The notes: a model not told the origin generated them from the sequence alone. DNA of 64,000 nt from SB11 sp965222995 (GCA_965222995.1 OZ244977.1:1054001-1118000), one strand, 5' to 3'. Counted from the first letter of the stretch, positions 8,258-16,769 are shown. Translations and numbers: made by a program.

Positions 8258-8997
8258 GAGGCTTCGGTTTTTTGTACAACGAATATAATACGGTCTGAAG
8301 TGTTCTCGTCAAAGCTATCTAAGTCATAGCTCCCAAAAACTTCTTTAATCTCAAAATCTGTATCGGCAAACATCTGCTCAAATTGTTTTTTGGTAATGGC
8401 TTCTACTTTCTCTGTATAGCTTCTTGGGGTGTGGGTGTTTTTGCTAATAAACTCTATAGTTTTTAAAATTCTGTTGTTTTCTACCTTTTTGGTGATATGG
8501 AAATCAATACCATCAATAGTTTTGGTTTCTTTTGGGACCAGTTCCTTAAGTACTTTAGTGGCGTTGAAAAAATCCAGTACAAAACGACCGTTGGGTTTCA
8601 TAGCCTTGCAAATGTTTTGCAAAGCAACCAAATCATCCTCATCCTTTTCAAAATAGCCAAAGCTTGTAAAAAGGTTTAAGGCAATATCGTACTTGTACTC
8701 AGCAAAGGGTTGGCGCATATCTGCCACCTCAAAGTGTAAAGTATTGGTTTCATGCTTTTTTGCTTCGCTAATACTATTAGGGCTAATATCTATACCGGTA
8801 ACGTTATATCCTTTTTTGTTTAGATAGATGCTGTGCCTGCCTTTTCCACAAGCCACATCTAAAAAATGAGCATTTGGTTCGGGGGCAAGGTAATCCACCA
8901 GCCTATCTATAAAAACACCAGCCTCATTATAGTCTCTGTTTTTATATAGTATGTGATAATATTTGGTGTTGAACCAATCTTTAAACCACTCTCCCAT
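8251..8997 (-). CDS. Class I SAM-dependent methyltransferase
   Basis: Cytoplasmic methyltransferase of unknown substrate. The Rossmann SAM site is FLDVACGKGRHSIYL (motif I) followed by GYNVTGIDISPNSI (acidic motif II) and FEVADMRQPF. The 248-residue protein starts MGEWFKDWFNTKYYHILYK, an N-terminus I associate with a common Bacteroidota methyltransferase family. It is first in the operon with PAP2 phosphatase and ZIP transporter, which does not reveal a shared function. Confidence 0.87.
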   Translation of the reverse strand: MGEWFKDWFNTKYYHILYKNRDYNEAGVFIDRLVDYLAPEPNAHFLDVACGKGRHSIYLNKKGYNVTGIDISPNSISEAKKHETNTLHFEVADMRQPFAEYKYDIALNLFTSFGYFEKDEDDLVALQNICKAMKPNGRFVLDFFNATKVLKELVPKETKTIDGIDFHITKKVENNRILKTIEFISKNTHTPRSYTEKVEAITKKQFEQMFADTDFEIKEVFGSYDLDSFDENTSDRIIFVVQKTEASC

Positions 8998-9121
8998 GTG
9001 GCAAATTTATGATTAGTAAATGGGCATGCTAAATTTTTTTTGTTTCAGTTTTAAACCTTTTGGTTTTGGTGTAGTCAAACTACCAAACACACACAGAAAT
9101 AAATTATTAATCATATATAAA

Positions 9122-9535
9122 ATGAATGCCATGAAGAAATTAGCAGTATTAGCATTAGTAGCTCTATTTAGTATGAGCGCTTTTGCACAAGAGAAAACAA
9201 AGAAGACTCCGGAAGAAAGAGCAACAAAGCTTACCGAAAAAATGACTAAAAAGTTAAACTTAACTGCTGACCAAGTAGCCAAAGTGAAACAAATAAACTT
9301 AGACGCAGCAACTAAGAAAGATGCTTTACGAGGAGAAGCCAAAGGAAAGCGTAAAGAAATGAAAGAAAAAGTTAAAGCTATTGAAACCGAACGTAGTAGC
9401 CAAATAAAACTTGTACTTACGGAGGAGCAAAAGGTTAAATATGCTGAGATGGAGAAAAATGCCAAGAAAAAAATGAGAAAGCGTAGAGCAAAACGTAAAA
9501 CCAAAAGACAAGCAGATACAGAGGATGAAGGATAA
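9122..9535 (+). CDS. Spy/CpxP-like periplasmic helical protein
   Basis: Small exported protein, probably a periplasmic chaperone-like or stress protein. The ATG at 9122 (or 9131, MKKLAVLAL) starts a signal peptide ending SMSAFAQ. The mature part is highly charged and helical, with LTEKMTKKLNLTADQVAKVK and LTEEQKVKYAEMEK, the paired Spy/CpxP-type LTxxQ repeats, and a very Lys/Arg-rich tail. The frame is open upstream to 9020, but that part lacks a signal sequence and is noncoding. A strong terminator follows at 9562-9596. The fold call rests on repeat pattern only. Confidence 0.75.
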   Translation: MNAMKKLAVLALVALFSMSAFAQEKTKKTPEERATKLTEKMTKKLNLTADQVAKVKQINLDAATKKDALRGEAKGKRKEMKEKVKAIETERSSQIKLVLTEEQKVKYAEMEKNAKKKMRKRRAKRKTKRQADTEDEG

Positions 9536-9561
9536 TTGAGGGATAAATTTTCACAGGAACG

Positions 9562-9596
9562 AAAAAATAGCAACCATTTTGGTTGCTATTTTTTTT
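9562..9596 (+). terminator. Intrinsic terminator after the Spy-like gene
   Basis: Perfect 10-bp stem AATAGCAACC / GGTTGCTATT (9566-9575 and 9581-9590) with a 5-base loop, followed by a run of T. It ends the transcript of the 9122-9535 gene. Confidence 0.85.
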
Positions 9597-9611
9597 GTGC
9601 CCTGCACAAGA

Positions 9612-9619
9612 TATTTTTG
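9612..9619 (+). promoter_or_regulatory. -7 element TATTTTTG for queA
   Basis: TATTTTTG matches TANNTTTG and ends 8 bases before the queA ATG at 9628. A TTTG at 9594-9597 lies only 14 bases upstream, shorter than the usual spacing, and it overlaps the T-run of the preceding terminator. A near-leaderless mRNA is predicted. Confidence 0.45.
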
Positions 9620-9627
9620 CGCTACCA

Positions 9628-10845
9628 ATGGATAGGCTTAAGCAATTACAACAAATAGATTTAGAAGAGTATAACTACTCTTTGCCCGATGAGAGAATAG
9701 CAAAATTCCCCTTAGAGCAAAGAGATCAATCTAAGTTATTGTTGTATAAAGAGGGTAAGGTACATCACAAAGCCTTCACTGATTTACCAAGCATATTGCC
9801 TGAAAAGAGTTTTCTGTTTTTTAATAATACCAAAGTAATACCTGCTCGTTTGCACTTTAGGAAAGCTACAGGGGCTTTGATTGAGATATTTTTATTGCAT
9901 CCTGTATTACCTTCTAAAATCACCTCTATTACCATGGCAGCAAAAGGCAAGGCTACTTTTGAGTGCTTGGTAGGAAACCTTAAAAAATGGAAAAATGATG
10001 AGGTTTTAGAAAGAAAACTTCTACTAAATAATGAGGAAGTAACTATTGCAGCTCAGCTTACTGATAAAGAGAAATTACATGTTAGTTTTACATGGCAGCC
10101 TAGTGAACTGACACTTTCTGAATTATTAGAACAAGTAGGGCAAATACCTATACCGCCCTACTTAAACCGAGAAAGTACCGATAGTGATAGAGAGACTTAC
10201 CAAACGGTATATGCTAAAAATGATGGTTCTGTTGCTGCTCCAACGGCAGGTTTACATTTTACAAATAAGGTACTTAATGATTTAGAGCAAAAGGGTATTG
10301 AGAAAGACTTTTTAACACTTCATGTAGGAGCAGGGACTTTCCAGCCTGTGAAAGTGAAAGATTTAAGTACTCACCCCATGCACCGTGAGCAGGTAGTATA
10401 TAGCGTAGAAAATATAGAGAATATTTTGGCTAACATAGATAACATAATACCTGTTGGGACTACCAGTATGCGCAGCTTAGAAAGTTTGTACTGGTATGGT
10501 ATGAGATTGCTAACCAATGATAATAAAGAGTTTTTAATAGATAAGTTAGACCCTTATACTGCGGATGAAAACATAAACCCTAAAGAAAGTATTGAAGCTG
10601 TTTTAGCTTTTATGCAAAACAATAAACTAGAGCAGCTAATAGGGGAGACCGAGCTATTAATTGCACCCGGTTATGAATTTAAAATATGCAAAGGGTTGGT
10701 AACTAACTTTCACCAGCCAACCTCTACATTATTATTGCTAGTAGATGCTTTAGTAAAAGGTGATTGGAGAACCATCTATAATGAAGCTTTGACTAAAGAT
10801 TACCGTTTCTTAAGTTACGGTGATAGTAGTTTGTTGTTGGTTTAA
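9628..10845 (+). CDS. queA: S-adenosylmethionine:tRNA ribosyltransferase-isomerase QueA
   Basis: Transfers the ribosyl part of SAM to preQ1 in tRNA to make epoxyqueuosine, in the cytoplasm. The 405 residues contain the QueA blocks: DYxLP-like YNYSLPDERIAKFPLEQRDQS, FFNNTKVIPARL, PIPPYLNRESTDSDRETYQTVYA, VAAPTAGLHFT, LHVGAGTFQPVK and LVTNFHQPTSTLLLLVDAL. The frame is open upstream to 9583, across the terminator, but the ATG at 9628 gives the family-like start MDRLKQLQQIDLEEYNY. It is monocistronic, between a terminator and a convergent PIN-domain gene. Confidence 0.96.
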   Translation: MDRLKQLQQIDLEEYNYSLPDERIAKFPLEQRDQSKLLLYKEGKVHHKAFTDLPSILPEKSFLFFNNTKVIPARLHFRKATGALIEIFLLHPVLPSKITSITMAAKGKATFECLVGNLKKWKNDEVLERKLLLNNEEVTIAAQLTDKEKLHVSFTWQPSELTLSELLEQVGQIPIPPYLNRESTDSDRETYQTVYAKNDGSVAAPTAGLHFTNKVLNDLEQKGIEKDFLTLHVGAGTFQPVKVKDLSTHPMHREQVVYSVENIENILANIDNIIPVGTTSMRSLESLYWYGMRLLTNDNKEFLIDKLDPYTADENINPKESIEAVLAFMQNNKLEQLIGETELLIAPGYEFKICKGLVTNFHQPTSTLLLLVDALVKGDWRTIYNEALTKDYRFLSYGDSSLLLV

Positions 10846-10854
10846 TGAGATTAA

Positions 10855-11931
10855 CTAGAAAGTAATTTCATAACTATCATATGGACCATCAACCTTCATG
10901 ATTTCCTCTCCTGTGACTTCATTTTTATCATTTAATGTTAGGAAACCAAAGACAATTATATCTTCACTACCATCACATGTTGCATGAGCATTAAAGTCAA
11001 AGCTAGGCCCTAAAAGGGTTCTAACATCTTTATCACGTATATATTCGTCCCATCCCAAATCAAATGAAAAAGCAACTTTTAAACTAATTTTAAACTTAAT
11101 TAGCTTTTCTCTTGAGTTAATTTCCCTGACTGATTCAATTTCAAAATCATGTATTAAAGAGATTTCAGAAAAGCGAATAATGCTATATGTATTTTTAAAG
11201 CCTAAAAGAACTTCATCTAAGTCTAAATCTTGAAATAAACTAATTAAACTTTTATTTACCCAGTCTATGAAATTAAATCCAGTAATCTTGTTGTCTTCTA
11301 GCTTTTTCTTTACAATCTCAAGCTTCTTCAAATGAGGTACTATAAACTCTTCGTTGAACTTCGAAAGAGAGTTTATTATTCTAAAATTCTGAGGATTTGA
11401 AAACAAGTCTTTGTACTCATCTGAAATGTGGGAACCAGTACCAAAGTCTGAAGTATTATTGGTGACAAAAATAATTTGCTCTTGTCCACTTATATCAAGG
11501 TTTCTTATTGACTCCCATATTAAAAAGTCTCTGTATCCATCCTCTCCATTTTTAAAAGGGAGTTTTCTTTGAAAAATTCTTTCTACTATATCTCGATGTT
11601 TAGTTTCTGGATAGTCAAGAAAATGTACTTTTTTTTCTTTTAGATACTTGTACAATAATTTTTTATATAAGTCTACATGTTTTAAGTAATCAAGTTTTTC
11701 TGTTTTTAATGAAACTCCATGACGTTTTTTCAGCTGAGAAATTGACTTTTCAAATTTGTAAGTCATTTCCTTTAACGATTCTCTATATTTATTTATAGTC
11801 TCATCAATTACAACCTCACATATATGAACAGATGCAGGTATTTGATCAACTTTATCAAAAAACAAGTCGAATGTTGGTGACTTCATTAAAAAGTCTTGAA
11901 CAAAAATATTAGTATCGATAGTGACTTTCAT
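10855..11931 (-). CDS. PIN-domain protein (DUF4935-like), putative RNase
   Basis: The N-terminus VTIDTNIFVQDF is a PIN nuclease first strand with Asp6; E44 (VVIDETINKY), the DGYRDFLIWES helix and IIFVTNNTSDFG supply the other expected acidic/metal-binding positions. PIN domains are Mg-dependent RNases, often toxins. At 358 residues it is far longer than VapC toxins: roughly the first 190 residues are PIN and the rest is an unassigned domain with beta-rich text near the C-terminus. The layout resembles DUF4935 proteins. No small antitoxin-like gene adjoins it, so toxin function is only a guess. The gene reads as lower-GC than its neighbours and looks like an accessory insertion between queA and the GNAT gene. 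Confidence 0.75.
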   Translation of the reverse strand: MKVTIDTNIFVQDFLMKSPTFDLFFDKVDQIPASVHICEVVIDETINKYRESLKEMTYKFEKSISQLKKRHGVSLKTEKLDYLKHVDLYKKLLYKYLKEKKVHFLDYPETKHRDIVERIFQRKLPFKNGEDGYRDFLIWESIRNLDISGQEQIIFVTNNTSDFGTGSHISDEYKDLFSNPQNFRIINSLSKFNEEFIVPHLKKLEIVKKKLEDNKITGFNFIDWVNKSLISLFQDLDLDEVLLGFKNTYSIIRFSEISLIHDFEIESVREINSREKLIKFKISLKVAFSFDLGWDEYIRDKDVRTLLGPSFDFNAHATCDGSEDIIVFGFLTLNDKNEVTGEEIMKVDGPYDSYEITF

Positions 11932-11941
11932 CCGTAAGTAT

Positions 11942-12589
11942 TTAAATATCCTTATTCATCAAAACTCTTGTATCAGCAGGAAAGTAGTTAAGTATTTCTG
12001 GGTGTTGGCTGTGCTGTTCAAAAGTGGTTTCAAAGCCTAATTTCTGATAAGCCTTTAAAGCACTCTCATTAGTTTTAAATAGTATGATTTCTGCTTTTGT
12101 AAGTTCTGAATTTTGAACTTTGTACTGCTCTATTTGCTTCTCAATAACCTGCTTTGCTAAGCCTTTCCCTCTAAACTCTAGTGCTGTATACACATGCTCA
12201 AATTGCAAAGTACCTTCGGTTCTATCTACTCTTAAAGACTCAATTATTTCATGCTTTTCTAATGCCTTTTGATAAACCTCTTGTCCTAAACCAAAAGAAA
12301 GTACCTGTGCTGTCAACATACTTGATGCTCCTTCTTCACCCTCTACCCAAGCACAACAGGTAGCAGCAGGAATGCCATCATCTGTTTTAGCAATCAAAAA
12401 GCCAGAAAGCCAAAGCTCTTGCCCTTCAATATCTTCCTCAATCATGTCTCTAAAAAGTGGTTTTAACTCTTCTTCACTTTTCTCAAAAAGGGTAGCATAG
12501 CTCAATACATTGGTACCACTTTTTACCGCTGCAAAAACAGCCTCAGTAACAAAATCTAAATCAGCTTCGGTAGCTTGTACAAACTTCAT
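11942..12589 (-). CDS. GNAT family N-acyltransferase
   Basis: Acyl-CoA-dependent N-acyltransferase by fold. Motif A is FRGKGLAKQVIEKQIE (R/QxxGxG/A pattern), preceded by the strand TLQFEHVYTALE and followed by EIILFKTNESALKAYQKLGFET, the usual GNAT C-terminal motif B. It has 215 residues with an N-terminal half longer than minimal GNATs. The substrate is unknown. It directly follows the adenylation enzyme gene with a 1-base gap, so the two are very likely cotranslated and may act in sequence on the same compound. Confidence 0.85.
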   Translation of the reverse strand: MKFVQATEADLDFVTEAVFAAVKSGTNVLSYATLFEKSEEELKPLFRDMIEEDIEGQELWLSGFLIAKTDDGIPAATCCAWVEGEEGASSMLTAQVLSFGLGQEVYQKALEKHEIIESLRVDRTEGTLQFEHVYTALEFRGKGLAKQVIEKQIEQYKVQNSELTKAEIILFKTNESALKAYQKLGFETTFEQHSQHPEILNYFPADTRVLMNKDI

Positions 12590-12590
12590 A

Positions 12591-14081
12591 TTAGTTGTTG
12601 GGAGTAGATGAAAGAGTAGCGGCTAATTGTTTCCTGTCTACTTTTCCGTTGTTATTCAATGGGAATGAAGAAACATTAATTATTCTTTCAGGTAGCATAT
12701 AATCTGGCATTTGAGTTTTGAGATAGCTGCTTAATTCATCAGTATTACCTTCATAATTTTCTACAAACAAAAATATTTGCGCTATACCCATATCGTTATT
12801 TTGAGCTACTGCTGCAATATTACTTAAATGGGTATGGTGGCGGGTATGGGCTTCTATCTCATTTAATTCTACCCTAAAACCTCCCTTAACTTTTACTTGG
12901 TAGTCTGTTCGCCCACAATACATATAGTCACCATCTTCGTCTTGGTAAACATTATCTCCAGTTCTATAATAGCGCACTCCATCTAAATCAAAAAAAGCAG
13001 CTGCGTTCTTTTCAGGGTTATTTAGGTAGCCTGGGGTTATTTGTGCACCCGTAACACATAGTTCTCCTTTTTCACCTTGCTTAATAGGTTGGTTATTTTC
13101 ATCCACAGCAATAGCCGTAACGTTTTTCATGGGTTTGCCAATACATACCATTTCATTGTACTGCTTCGTCTCATTAGTACAGTCGTAAGTGAGGCAGAAT
13201 ATAGTAGCTTCTGTTGGACCATAAACATTTTCCACCTTGCCATTTGGTAAGCATTGTTTCCACTCTTCTGCAATTTCTGCATACAACGCTTCACCACAAA
13301 ATAATGAGTAGCGAAGTTTAGAAAACTCCATCTCATCAAAATAAGGGCGCAGGTAACTCAGCATAGAAGGTACCATTAAAGTAAATGTAAGCTCATGGTC
13401 CTCTAGCAAGCTATAAATACTCATGTATTTAATAGTTTCATTACCAACTGTGTATACACAACCACCTACTAGCAATGGAGCTAAGTAAGACATTACCGAT
13501 AAATCAAATGTCAAATCAAACATTTGCAAAAAGCGGTCTTCTTCACTTAACTCATAACCTAAAGCAAAAAAGGAGTCCATAAAGCCCCATAAGTTCTCAT
13601 GGGTTAATGGTACACCTTTGGGCTTACCGGTACTACCTGAGGTGAATAATATATAGGCAAAGTCGCTTAGCTGGATGTTTGGAATGGTATAATCTCCATC
13701 AAACGGAGAAATGCTTTCTATCTCCGTTACCTTATCTGTTGAGTTGAGATTATTTTTTAGTTCTTCCTTTTTTAGAGGACTTAAAATAATTTCAAGCCCT
13801 GCTTGGTCTATAATACTTTGGCCACGGTCTTTAGGGTAGGAGGGAAGGATAGGTACATACGCAGCACCGCTAAATAGTATACCAATATTAGCAGCATAGG
13901 TATTAAAGTCATCGTCGGCAATTACGCCAACGGGTTTTTTACTTGGGTTATTTTTATTTAGCCAAGTGGCTATACCCAATGCTTTTTGCTGTAACTGGTG
14001 GTAAGTATAAAACTCTTCTTTTATATAAAAGGCATTACGAGTGCCATATTTTGTAAAGTTTTCTTTGAGTTGGTGAAGCAT
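12591..14081 (-). CDS. Stand-alone amino acid adenylation enzyme (DltA-like A domain)
   Basis: ANL-superfamily enzyme activating a carboxylate as an acyl-AMP. Nearly all adenylation core motifs are present: YILFTSGSTGKPKGVPLTH (A3), FDLTFDLSVMS (A4, with the Asp that holds an alpha-amino group in amino acid activators and the FDLSVM wording of DltA), NVYGPTEATIFC (A5), YRTGDNVYQDEDGDY (A7), GRTDYQVKVKGGFRVELNEIE (A8, 21 residues from 12841) and NGKVDRK with the catalytic Lys (A10). The 496 residues include no carrier-protein domain, and no DltB, DltC or carrier gene is nearby. It sits between a K+ channel gene (1-base overlap) and a GNAT gene. An amino acid substrate is likely; the product is unknown. 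Confidence 0.85.
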   Translation of the reverse strand: MLHQLKENFTKYGTRNAFYIKEEFYTYHQLQQKALGIATWLNKNNPSKKPVGVIADDDFNTYAANIGILFSGAAYVPILPSYPKDRGQSIIDQAGLEIILSPLKKEELKNNLNSTDKVTEIESISPFDGDYTIPNIQLSDFAYILFTSGSTGKPKGVPLTHENLWGFMDSFFALGYELSEEDRFLQMFDLTFDLSVMSYLAPLLVGGCVYTVGNETIKYMSIYSLLEDHELTFTLMVPSMLSYLRPYFDEMEFSKLRYSLFCGEALYAEIAEEWKQCLPNGKVENVYGPTEATIFCLTYDCTNETKQYNEMVCIGKPMKNVTAIAVDENNQPIKQGEKGELCVTGAQITPGYLNNPEKNAAAFFDLDGVRYYRTGDNVYQDEDGDYMYCGRTDYQVKVKGGFRVELNEIEAHTRHHTHLSNIAAVAQNNDMGIAQIFLFVENYEGNTDELSSYLKTQMPDYMLPERIINVSSFPLNNNGKVDRKQLAATLSSTPNN

Positions 14082-15076
14082 TAGGCAAAGTTTTTCTTAA
14101 ATTTATCTAACTGGCGGTGTGTGGCTAAAATAATCAGGCGTATATCACGACTAAGTAAGGTGTCTCCTAGTGGGTTAACGGTGTATTCGCCTTTATTATT
14201 TTTAAGACCCACTATACTTATATCTAACTCAGGATGTTTTCGTAGTTCTATCAACTTCTTATCCCATAGTTTTGTATACAATTCAAGGTCAATTTCATGA
14301 AACATGGTTTCAGCGTCATGTGTAACAAAGTCAATAAACTCTTTCACATCAGGGTTTATTATTAAATAAGCCATGTGCATCCCTCCTAAAAAGTCGGGTT
14401 TAATTACATCGTTGGCTCCTGCAATCAGTAGTTTTTTCTCAACATTATCTTTACTAGCGCGGCTGATAATATGTAACTCCTTGTTCATTTCACGGGCAGA
14501 GAGTACTAAAAATAAATTATCTGTATCATCGTGTAAAGCGCACATCAAAGCCCTCGCACGGTTTATACCCGCAGACAGTAGCACATCATCATTAAGTGCA
14601 CTATCTTCAAAAACGGGTATGCTTTTTTCGCGTAGCTCCATACACAACTCGTGTTTTAACTCTATTACCACAAAAGGTATTTGGTGTAATAAAAACAATT
14701 CAGCAGCTTTACGTCCATTACGTCCATAGCCACAAATAATTACATGGTTTTCCATTTTTCTTACAGTTTTTTTAGCCCGTCTTCTTCTTAGCAATACCAG
14801 AAAATCACCGTCTAACAGGTATGACGATATTGAACCTAGTGAGTATGCAAAAACACTAAGGGTAAATATGATTAAAAATATGGTAAATATTCTTCCGTTA
14901 GTACTTAAAGGTGCTACCTCTTTAAAACCTGTAGTAGATATGGTAATAACAGTCATATAAAGAGCGTCAAGAGGTGAATACCCCTCAAAAAACATATATC
15001 CGGCAGTACCTGCTGTTAAGGTTAATACTATAAGAAATAGCAACAAATATATTTTAGACCGTAATATGTTTTTCAT
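14081..15076 (-). CDS. Two-TM potassium channel with RCK (TrkA-N) domain
   Basis: Ligand-gated K+ channel subunit of the inner membrane. Residues 1-90 form TM1, a pore loop (YMTVITISTTGFKEVAPL) and TM2; residues from about 107 form the RCK/TrkA-N Rossmann domain (HVIICGYGRNGRKAAELF), and the last 80 or so a TrkA-C-like regulatory domain. The selectivity filter reads TTGF rather than TVGYG, a variant seen in some prokaryotic channels; selectivity is therefore less certain. The 331-residue length is standard for MthK-type subunits. It shares a 1-base overlap with the adenylation enzyme gene downstream and leads this three-gene operon. Confidence 0.9.
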   Translation of the reverse strand: MKNILRSKIYLLLFLIVLTLTAGTAGYMFFEGYSPLDALYMTVITISTTGFKEVAPLSTNGRIFTIFLIIFTLSVFAYSLGSISSYLLDGDFLVLLRRRRAKKTVRKMENHVIICGYGRNGRKAAELFLLHQIPFVVIELKHELCMELREKSIPVFEDSALNDDVLLSAGINRARALMCALHDDTDNLFLVLSAREMNKELHIISRASKDNVEKKLLIAGANDVIKPDFLGGMHMAYLIINPDVKEFIDFVTHDAETMFHEIDLELYTKLWDKKLIELRKHPELDISIVGLKNNKGEYTVNPLGDTLLSRDIRLIILATHRQLDKFKKNFA

Positions 15077-15122
15077 GCAGGTTTAATTGAAAGGTAACCT
15101 CTCTTTTTCAGTACAAAAATCA

Positions 15123-15130
15123 TACTTTTG
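15123..15130 (+). promoter_or_regulatory. -7 element TACTTTTG for the peroxiredoxin gene
   Basis: Perfect TANNTTTG match 47 bases before the ATG at 15178, leaving a normal A-rich leader. It lies in the 101-base divergent gap with the K+ channel gene. Confidence 0.5.
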
Positions 15131-15177
15131 CAAACCAAATTTCAGTATAAACTGTTAAACTTTAAAAATCAAAAAAA

Positions 15178-15822
15178 ATGTCAGTATTAGTTGGAAAAAA
15201 AGCACCCGTGTTTAGTGCAGATGCCGTAGTAAACGGAGAGTTTGTTGAAGGATTTTCATTAGATCAATACTTAGGTAAAAAAAATGTAGTTTTTTACTTC
15301 TACCCAATGGATTTTACTTTTGTTTGCCCTACTGAAATTATTGCATTTCAAAAGCGTGCGCAAGACTTTGCAGACCGTGATACAGTTGTAGTAGGATGCT
15401 CTGTAGATTCTAAATTTTCTCACTTTGCATGGTTAAATACATCACAGGATAACGGAGGAATTGAGGGTGTTGAATACCCATTGGTAGCAGATATTGAAAA
15501 AACCATTGCTATGAATTATGGTGTATTAGCAGGTCATTACGATTATAATGAAGAAGGTGAAATGATTTTTGTGAGTGATAAGGGAGATGAAGCTGTTGCT
15601 TATCGTGGTCTTTTCTTAATAGATAAAGAAGGAATTGTCCGCCACCAAGTAGTAAATGATATGCCTTTGGGTCGTAATGTAGAGGAAACTTTACGTATGA
15701 TTGATGCTTTGCAGTTTTTTGAACAAAAAGGTGAAGTATGTCCTGCAAACTGGGAAAAAGGTCAGGAAGGTATGACAGCTGATGCCGAAGGTGTGGCAAA
15801 ATATCTGTCTTCGCATAAATAA
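15178..15822 (+). CDS. Typical 2-Cys peroxiredoxin (AhpC/Prx1 type)
   Basis: Reduces hydrogen peroxide and organic hydroperoxides in the cytoplasm. The peroxidatic Cys50 is in DFTFVCPTE, the resolving Cys188 in GEVCPANW, and the active-site Arg in HQVVNDMPLGRNVEE. The 214 residues place it in the AhpC/Prx1 group. An insertion GHYDYNEEGEMIFVSDKGDEA follows MNYGVLAG and is longer than in many AhpC proteins. No alkyl hydroperoxide reductase flavoprotein (AhpF) is adjacent, so the reductant is probably thioredoxin. It is transcribed alone, ending at the hairpin at 15852-15887. Confidence 0.94.
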   Translation: MSVLVGKKAPVFSADAVVNGEFVEGFSLDQYLGKKNVVFYFYPMDFTFVCPTEIIAFQKRAQDFADRDTVVVGCSVDSKFSHFAWLNTSQDNGGIEGVEYPLVADIEKTIAMNYGVLAGHYDYNEEGEMIFVSDKGDEAVAYRGLFLIDKEGIVRHQVVNDMPLGRNVEETLRMIDALQFFEQKGEVCPANWEKGQEGMTADAEGVAKYLSSHK

Positions 15823-15851
15823 ATTGAAAGTATAATAAAACTTTTCTTGTC

Positions 15852-15887
15852 AAATCCTTGTCATATTCATGTGGCAAGGATTTTTTT
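15852..15887 (+). terminator. Intrinsic terminator after peroxiredoxin
   Basis: Stem AAATCCTTG / CAAGGATTT with further wobble pairs inside, followed by seven T residues. Confidence 0.75.
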
Positions 15888-15922
15888 GTTTAATTTAGAA
15901 ACCAATTACATATAAACATTTT

Positions 15923-16717
15923 ATGAAATACATTTACACTCTAATTTCAATGGCAATTGTAAGTTTTGTCATTATTTCTATCAATCCTCAAACAGGACAT
16001 TCAAACTCAACCGGGGCACCCCAAGGAAGAACAGGTGCTATGGGTGAGGGTACATGTGGAGATGCAGGATGCCATGGTACTGCACCAGCAAATGCCCCTA
16101 ATGCAATTACTACCGATATACCAACGGCTGGCTACACACCGGGTCAAACGTATAATATTACGGTAACTGCATCGGAAATGGGACGTATGCGCTTTGGTTT
16201 CCAAGCAAGATCATCGGCAGGTAGTTTAAACGGTAATAACGATGTGCAACTGGTAGGTGGCGGTACTTATGCTACCCACCGAACAGGAAGTACCAGTGGA
16301 ACAGACTCTAGAGCATGGACTTTTGAGTGGACTGCTCCAACAGCAGGTACAGGAACAGTAACTTTTAATACTGCTATGTTGGCTGCTAATGGAAACGGAT
16401 CAACTTCAGGAGACAATGTGTACACTTCTTCACTTCAGGTTAGTGAGGCAAGCACAAATAACGTTGTTAATGTTGATGCTGCTGATATTACAGTTTACCC
16501 GTCTCCTTTCACAAACACAATTACTTTAGAGCAAGGTACTAATGCATTTGAAAATGCTAGTATTAGTATTTACTCTTTAGATGGTAAAAAAGTAGTTGAA
16601 AAAGAGATGACTTCAACTTCAGTAAGTTTTGATACTCAAAACTTTGCAAAAGGTATTTATATCATAAAACTACAAGCAGGTACTACAATTGTTACTAAAA
16701 AAGTAGCTAAAATGTAG
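15923..16717 (+). CDS. T9SS-secreted choice-of-anchor V-like protein
   Basis: Exported surface protein of unknown role. Residues 1-25 or so form a signal peptide. It is followed by STGAPQGRTGAMGEGTCGDA and GCHGTAP, a Cys-x4-Cys-His arrangement resembling the cytochrome-like CxxCH signature at the start of choice-of-anchor V domains, then a beta-rich Reeler-like domain. The last 70 or so residues are a T9SS type A sorting domain: ITVYPSPFTNTITLEQ, SIYSLDGKKV and GIYIIKLQAGTTIVTKKV. PorU/PorV in this window would process such a substrate. Heme binding is possible but the spacing is not the classic CxxCH. It ends at a strong bidirectional hairpin. Confidence 0.82.
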   Translation: MKYIYTLISMAIVSFVIISINPQTGHSNSTGAPQGRTGAMGEGTCGDAGCHGTAPANAPNAITTDIPTAGYTPGQTYNITVTASEMGRMRFGFQARSSAGSLNGNNDVQLVGGGTYATHRTGSTSGTDSRAWTFEWTAPTAGTGTVTFNTAMLAANGNGSTSGDNVYTSSLQVSEASTNNVVNVDAADITVYPSPFTNTITLEQGTNAFENASISIYSLDGKKVVEKEMTSTSVSFDTQNFAKGIYIIKLQAGTTIVTKKVAKM

Positions 16718-16735
16718 TTTAAGCTTGCGAACATT

Positions 16736-16769
16736 AAAAAAGCCCGGCACTAAAGTGCCGGGCTTTTTT
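16736..16769. terminator. Bidirectional intrinsic terminator
   Basis: Eleven-base-pair perfect stem AGCCCGGCACT / AGTGCCGGGCT (16741-16751 and 16754-16764) flanked by A-run and T-run. It serves both the plus-strand gene ending 16717 and the minus-strand gene ending 16789. Confidence 0.9.

Noticed and set aside
9020..9121. N-terminal extension of the Spy-like gene
   Set aside because: It lacks signal-peptide text and precedes a clear start at 9122.
9013..9573. Long minus-strand frame, 186 residues, over the Spy-like gene
   Set aside because: It is the antisense of the Lys/Glu-rich helical gene: Phe/Leu/Ser-rich, no start signals, no family wording. The plus-strand gene has a signal peptide and a terminator.
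15509..15877. Minus-strand frame, 122 residues, across the peroxiredoxin gene
   Set aside because: Tyr/His/Leu-rich shadow of a securely identified peroxiredoxin gene; it crosses that gene's terminator.
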